Positions 5,839-7,729 of a stretch of 7,729 nucleotides of DNA are shown in pieces. The first letter of the stretch is position 1. Each line of letters opens with the position of its first letter. This stretch comes from Actinomycetota bacterium (GTDB lineage: Bacteria; Actinomycetota; CADDZG01; WHSQ01). The notes under the pieces are model-generated. The model worked only from the letters and a program-made list of their open reading frames with translations. It made no database searches and was not told where the DNA came from. The translations under genes were made by a program, and so were the position numbers. The stretch lies in contig JACDBF010000426.1 of assembly GCA_013695055.1 (NCBI GenBank), positions 1 to 7,729 on the forward strand, read 5' to 3'.

Positions 5839-7132
5839 TGTCAAAAGCGCCGGCCACTGAGCGGAGCGTTTCGGGCAGGCGGCCGTCGGCGGCGAGGGCA
5901 TCCGCCAGGCCCCCGGTGGACGCGGGATCGGTCACGAGCGCCCGCGCCGCATCGCCGGATCCGCTCCCCCCGGCGCGCCTCGGAGGGCTGAACGGCGGCG
6001 GTTGGTCGGGCCCGGGCAAGACCAGCAGGGCCGATGACACCGCCCGCTCGCTCCCGTCCGAGGGGCGATTCCTGATCTTTCCTTCCGCGTACATCGTGGT
6101 CGAGCCTCCGCCGTCCAGGTTTATGGCCCACTCGGCCCCCAGCGAGACGAATAGCCGGCCGAAGCGCCTAGGCGTCATGCCCACGCTGTAACCCGCGTGC
6201 CGCCCGTCGACGGTCACGAGGAGCGCGCGCCCGTCGGCGGTAACGCCCACCCCCGTGCGGGGATGCCGGCGGTAGAAGGGCACGGACGAGGCGCCGACGA
6301 CGATGCCGCCGTTCTCGACCAAGTTCGGGTTTCCGCCGATCGCATCCATGACGCCCGGCCATCCGAAGGTCCACCGGAAGCCGACCTGCTGACCGGCCAC
6401 CAGCTCGGTGAGCTCGGGGGCCCGCTTGCCGACCGCGGGAGTAGCCAGGACGATCCCCCCGCGCAAGCGCATGCCCGTAGCCGAGCAGCGGCTCTTCTCG
6501 ACCTGCGCCAGCAAGTCGACGCCGTCGACGGCCGAGGCCGCCGGAACCGCCAGAGGCCTCAGCCGGGCGGCGCAGGCGTTGAGCGGCGGTCGTTCCAGCA
6601 GGCCTCCGGCGCGCGTGTACGCGGCGATCTCGGCGCTCGACGGAGGCCCTGCGTTCACGCGGTCGACGGCATGGTCGAGGCCCGTTTCCGCATACGTCGC
6701 GGTGACGTGAAGCTTGCCGTGGCCGACGAAAGCAGCCGTCTCGGTCTGATCGAGCGCGAAGTTGCGGCCCCAGCCCGATGGAGTCTGAGCCAGCCAGCCG
6801 TCCTCGGCGAAGCCGTACACCGGGCGGCCGTCGGGCTGGGCGTAGTCGCCGTTTATGGCCGCCAGGGCGCCGTGACGCCGGGCCATCGACGATGTGGTCT
6901 CGAAATCGGGCAGCACGTTGTTGGAGAGGGCGACGTCGATGGTCGACTTCCGGTCGAGCTTCACCGAGAGAACCTTGATGCGGTAGGGCCCGCTCGGGTC
7001 GACGATGCTCGTGAGGCCCACCCCGTGACCCAGCCAGCGCGTCGCGCTCCTGTAGCCGCGGGCGGAGCCCTCGGGGGCCAGGGCGACGCACGCGACCAGC
7101 GCCGTCACGACCACAACAAGCTTCTTCGACAT
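5825..7132 (-). CDS. Exported phosphodiester glycosidase family (NAGPA-domain) protein
   Basis: The family is named after the human uncovering enzyme that removes N-acetylglucosamine from phosphodiester-linked sugar; bacterial members are secreted or envelope proteins of mostly unknown substrate. The 435 residues begin with a Lys-Lys plus hydrophobic export signal (1-24); LVAC at 12-15 also resembles a lipobox. The domain motifs are NGDY at 94-97, HPRTGVG at 290-296, TVDGR at 307-311, the core LDGGGSTTM at 339-347, and NRPSDGSER at 355-363. About 190 residues separate NGDY from HPRTGVG and hold two cysteines (187 and 216) that could form a disulfide. After about 372 comes a Pro/Gly-rich linker and a short helical tail. 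Likely role: cutting or remodelling a glycosyl-phosphodiester in the cell envelope, by inference. It faces the carboxylase genes and shares its upstream region with the flavin oxidoreductase. Confidence 0.85.
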   Translation of the reverse strand: MSKKLVVVVTALVACVALAPEGSARGYRSATRWLGHGVGLTSIVDPSGPYRIKVLSVKLDRKSTIDVALSNNVLPDFETTSSMARRHGALAAINGDYAQPDGRPVYGFAEDGWLAQTPSGWGRNFALDQTETAAFVGHGKLHVTATYAETGLDHAVDRVNAGPPSSAEIAAYTRAGGLLERPPLNACAARLRPLAVPAASAVDGVDLLAQVEKSRCSATGMRLRGGIVLATPAVGKRAPELTELVAGQQVGFRWTFGWPGVMDAIGGNPNLVENGGIVVGASSVPFYRRHPRTGVGVTADGRALLVTVDGRHAGYSVGMTPRRFGRLFVSLGAEWAINLDGGGSTTMYAEGKIRNRPSDGSERAVSSALLVLPGPDQPPPFSPPRRAGGSGSGDAARALVTDPASTGGLADALAADGRLPETLRSVAGAFDRAER

Positions 7133-7138
7133 CGAGCC

Positions 7139-7167
7139 AGGCTAACCTCGGCCGCCCTCTGAGTCAC
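7139..7167 (-). promoter_or_regulatory. Candidate promoter of the phosphodiester glycosidase gene (GTGACT-N17-TAGCCT)
   Basis: Read on the minus strand, GTGACT (7167-7162) and TAGCCT (7144-7139) stand exactly 17 bases apart. They match four of six positions of a TTGACA -35 and the TANNNT -10 pattern. The start codon at 7132 follows the -10 box by 6 bases, so the message would be leaderless. The nearest Shine-Dalgarno-like bases, GAGG, lie about 13 bases from the ATG. This is the most complete promoter I can see in the window. Confidence 0.5.
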
Positions 7168-7210
7168 GCATGACGGGTGGCGCCTTCGCCGGAACGGTGC
7201 CGCGCGCGGC

Positions 7211-7216
7211 TAGATT
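7211..7216 (+). promoter_or_regulatory. Candidate -10 box (TAGATT) before the flavin oxidoreductase gene
   Basis: TAGATT fits TANNNT and ends 8 bases before ATG 7225. There is no purine-rich ribosome site in between, so a leaderless transcript is the simplest reading. No good -35 is visible at 16-18 bases. The box sits in the 92-base divergent region 7133-7224, whose other half carries the minus-strand promoter at 7139-7167. Confidence 0.45.
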
Positions 7217-7224
7217 GTTCGGTC

Positions 7225-7729
7225 ATGGCTCTCAAGCTCGGCGTCGGGTTGTTCACGGGCCAGGTTCCCGCGGGCGGGGATCGCACATTCCAGGACGACT
7301 ACGCGGGGGTCTTGGAGCTGGCCAGGCTCACCGAGGCAGCCGGCTTGGATGCCGCCTGGGTCTCCGAGCACCACGGCTCGGCCGACGGCTATCTGCCCTC
7401 GCTCCTTCCGATGATGGCCGCCATGGCCGCGGTCACCACACGCATCGAGCTTGGGACCGGAGTCATCCTCGCCCCCTTTCACGATCCCCTGAGGCTCGCC
7501 GAGGACTTCGCCGTCGTCGATCAGATCTCGGGCGGCCGCACGATCTGCGGGCTGGGCATCGGCTGGCGCGAGGAGGAGTTCCGGGCCTTCGGACTCGACA
7601 TCGCATCGCGCACCCGGCGGATGAGCGAGATCGTCGAGGTGCTTCGAGCCGCGTGGAGTGGTGACCGATTCGACTTCTCGGGTCGCCACTACTCCTATTC
7701 ACAGGTTGCCGTGACCCCCAGGCCGGCGC
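7225..7729 (+). CDS. LLM-class (luciferase-like) flavin-dependent oxidoreductase, 3' end outside window
   Basis: The frame from ATG 7225 stays open to the window edge, giving 168 residues of a protein that usually has about 300-340. It shows the start of a luciferase-like TIM barrel: beta strand LKLGVGLFTG at 3-12, WVSEHHGSADGYLPS at 45-59 with the family's Glu-His-His at 48-50, GTGVILAPFHDPLRLAED at 78-94, DQISGGR at 99-105 followed by the glycine-rich GLGIGWREEEF at 109-119, and a substrate-lid segment FDFSGRHY at 149-156. Such enzymes use FMN or coenzyme F420 to oxidise or oxygenate small molecules; which cofactor and substrate apply cannot be decided here. It is divergent from the phosphodiester glycosidase gene and appears to be transcribed without a leader. 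Confidence 0.85.
   Translation, partial: MALKLGVGLFTGQVPAGGDRTFQDDYAGVLELARLTEAAGLDAAWVSEHHGSADGYLPSLLPMMAAMAAVTTRIELGTGVILAPFHDPLRLAEDFAVVDQISGGRTICGLGIGWREEEFRAFGLDIASRTRRMSEIVEVLRAAWSGDRFDFSGRHYSYSQVAVTPRPA

Noticed and set aside
6197..7162. Plus-strand frame of 321 residues opposite the phosphodiester glycosidase gene
   Set aside because: The minus strand carries clear NAGPA motifs and an export signal; the plus frame has an Arg/Ala/Gly-rich composition and no family features.
1..7729. Search for CRISPR arrays, tRNA/rRNA genes, insertion sequences, toxin-antitoxin pairs, riboswitches and tandem repeats
   Set aside because: Reading both strands gave no regularly spaced repeats, no transposase motifs, no tRNA-like arms, and intergenic spaces too short for a riboswitch; nothing supports a mobile or defence element.

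Overview
The window reads as chromosomal DNA from a GC-rich bacterium, most likely an actinobacterium (Actinomycetota, possibly a deep-branching or uncultured group). The arguments are strongly G/C-biased third codon positions, an acyl-CoA carboxylase beta subunit followed directly by a small epsilon-type subunit (a largely actinobacterial arrangement), a luciferase-like flavin oxidoreductase, and start codons that lie just downstream of TANNNT -10 boxes, the layout of leaderless actinobacterial transcripts. No taxonomic marker is present, so the class is inference.

Layout, left to right. Bases 1-90 hold the last 29 codons of an unidentified gene. Bases 91-210 hold no complete gene, but 142-249 keep the last helix of a GGDEF domain that has lost its front. 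This runs straight into an EAL domain (to 1086) with all its catalytic motifs. Next come methylmalonyl-CoA epimerase (1110-1517), an MFS exporter coupled to it by a GTGA overlap (1514-2767), purM of purine synthesis (2808-3908), the carboxyltransferase (beta) subunit of an acyl/propionyl-CoA carboxylase (3941-5521), and a 96-residue epsilon-like subunit coupled to it by a second GTGA overlap (5518-5808). On the minus strand, facing this run, is an exported phosphodiester-glycosidase (NAGPA-domain) protein (7132-5825). Divergent from it, an LLM-class flavin oxidoreductase starts at 7225 and runs off the right edge.

Functionally, the carboxylase beta and epsilon subunits plus the epimerase suit the propionyl-CoA to (S)- to (R)-methylmalonyl-CoA route. 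The biotin-carrying alpha subunit and the mutase are not in the window. The residue that sets acyl-chain specificity in this carboxylase family is Leu rather than the Asp of classical propionyl-CoA carboxylases, so the substrate is open. purM and the exporter sit among these genes without an obvious metabolic link.

I found no phage, CRISPR, transposon, tRNA or rRNA, and no sign of a new multi-gene defence or mobile system. The points most worth a second look are the recurrent TANNNT-N6-9-ATG arrangement before all five intact genes whose start is in the window and that are not translationally coupled, the epsilon subunit hidden inside a longer spurious reading frame, the altered specificity residue, and the decapitated GGDEF-EAL gene.
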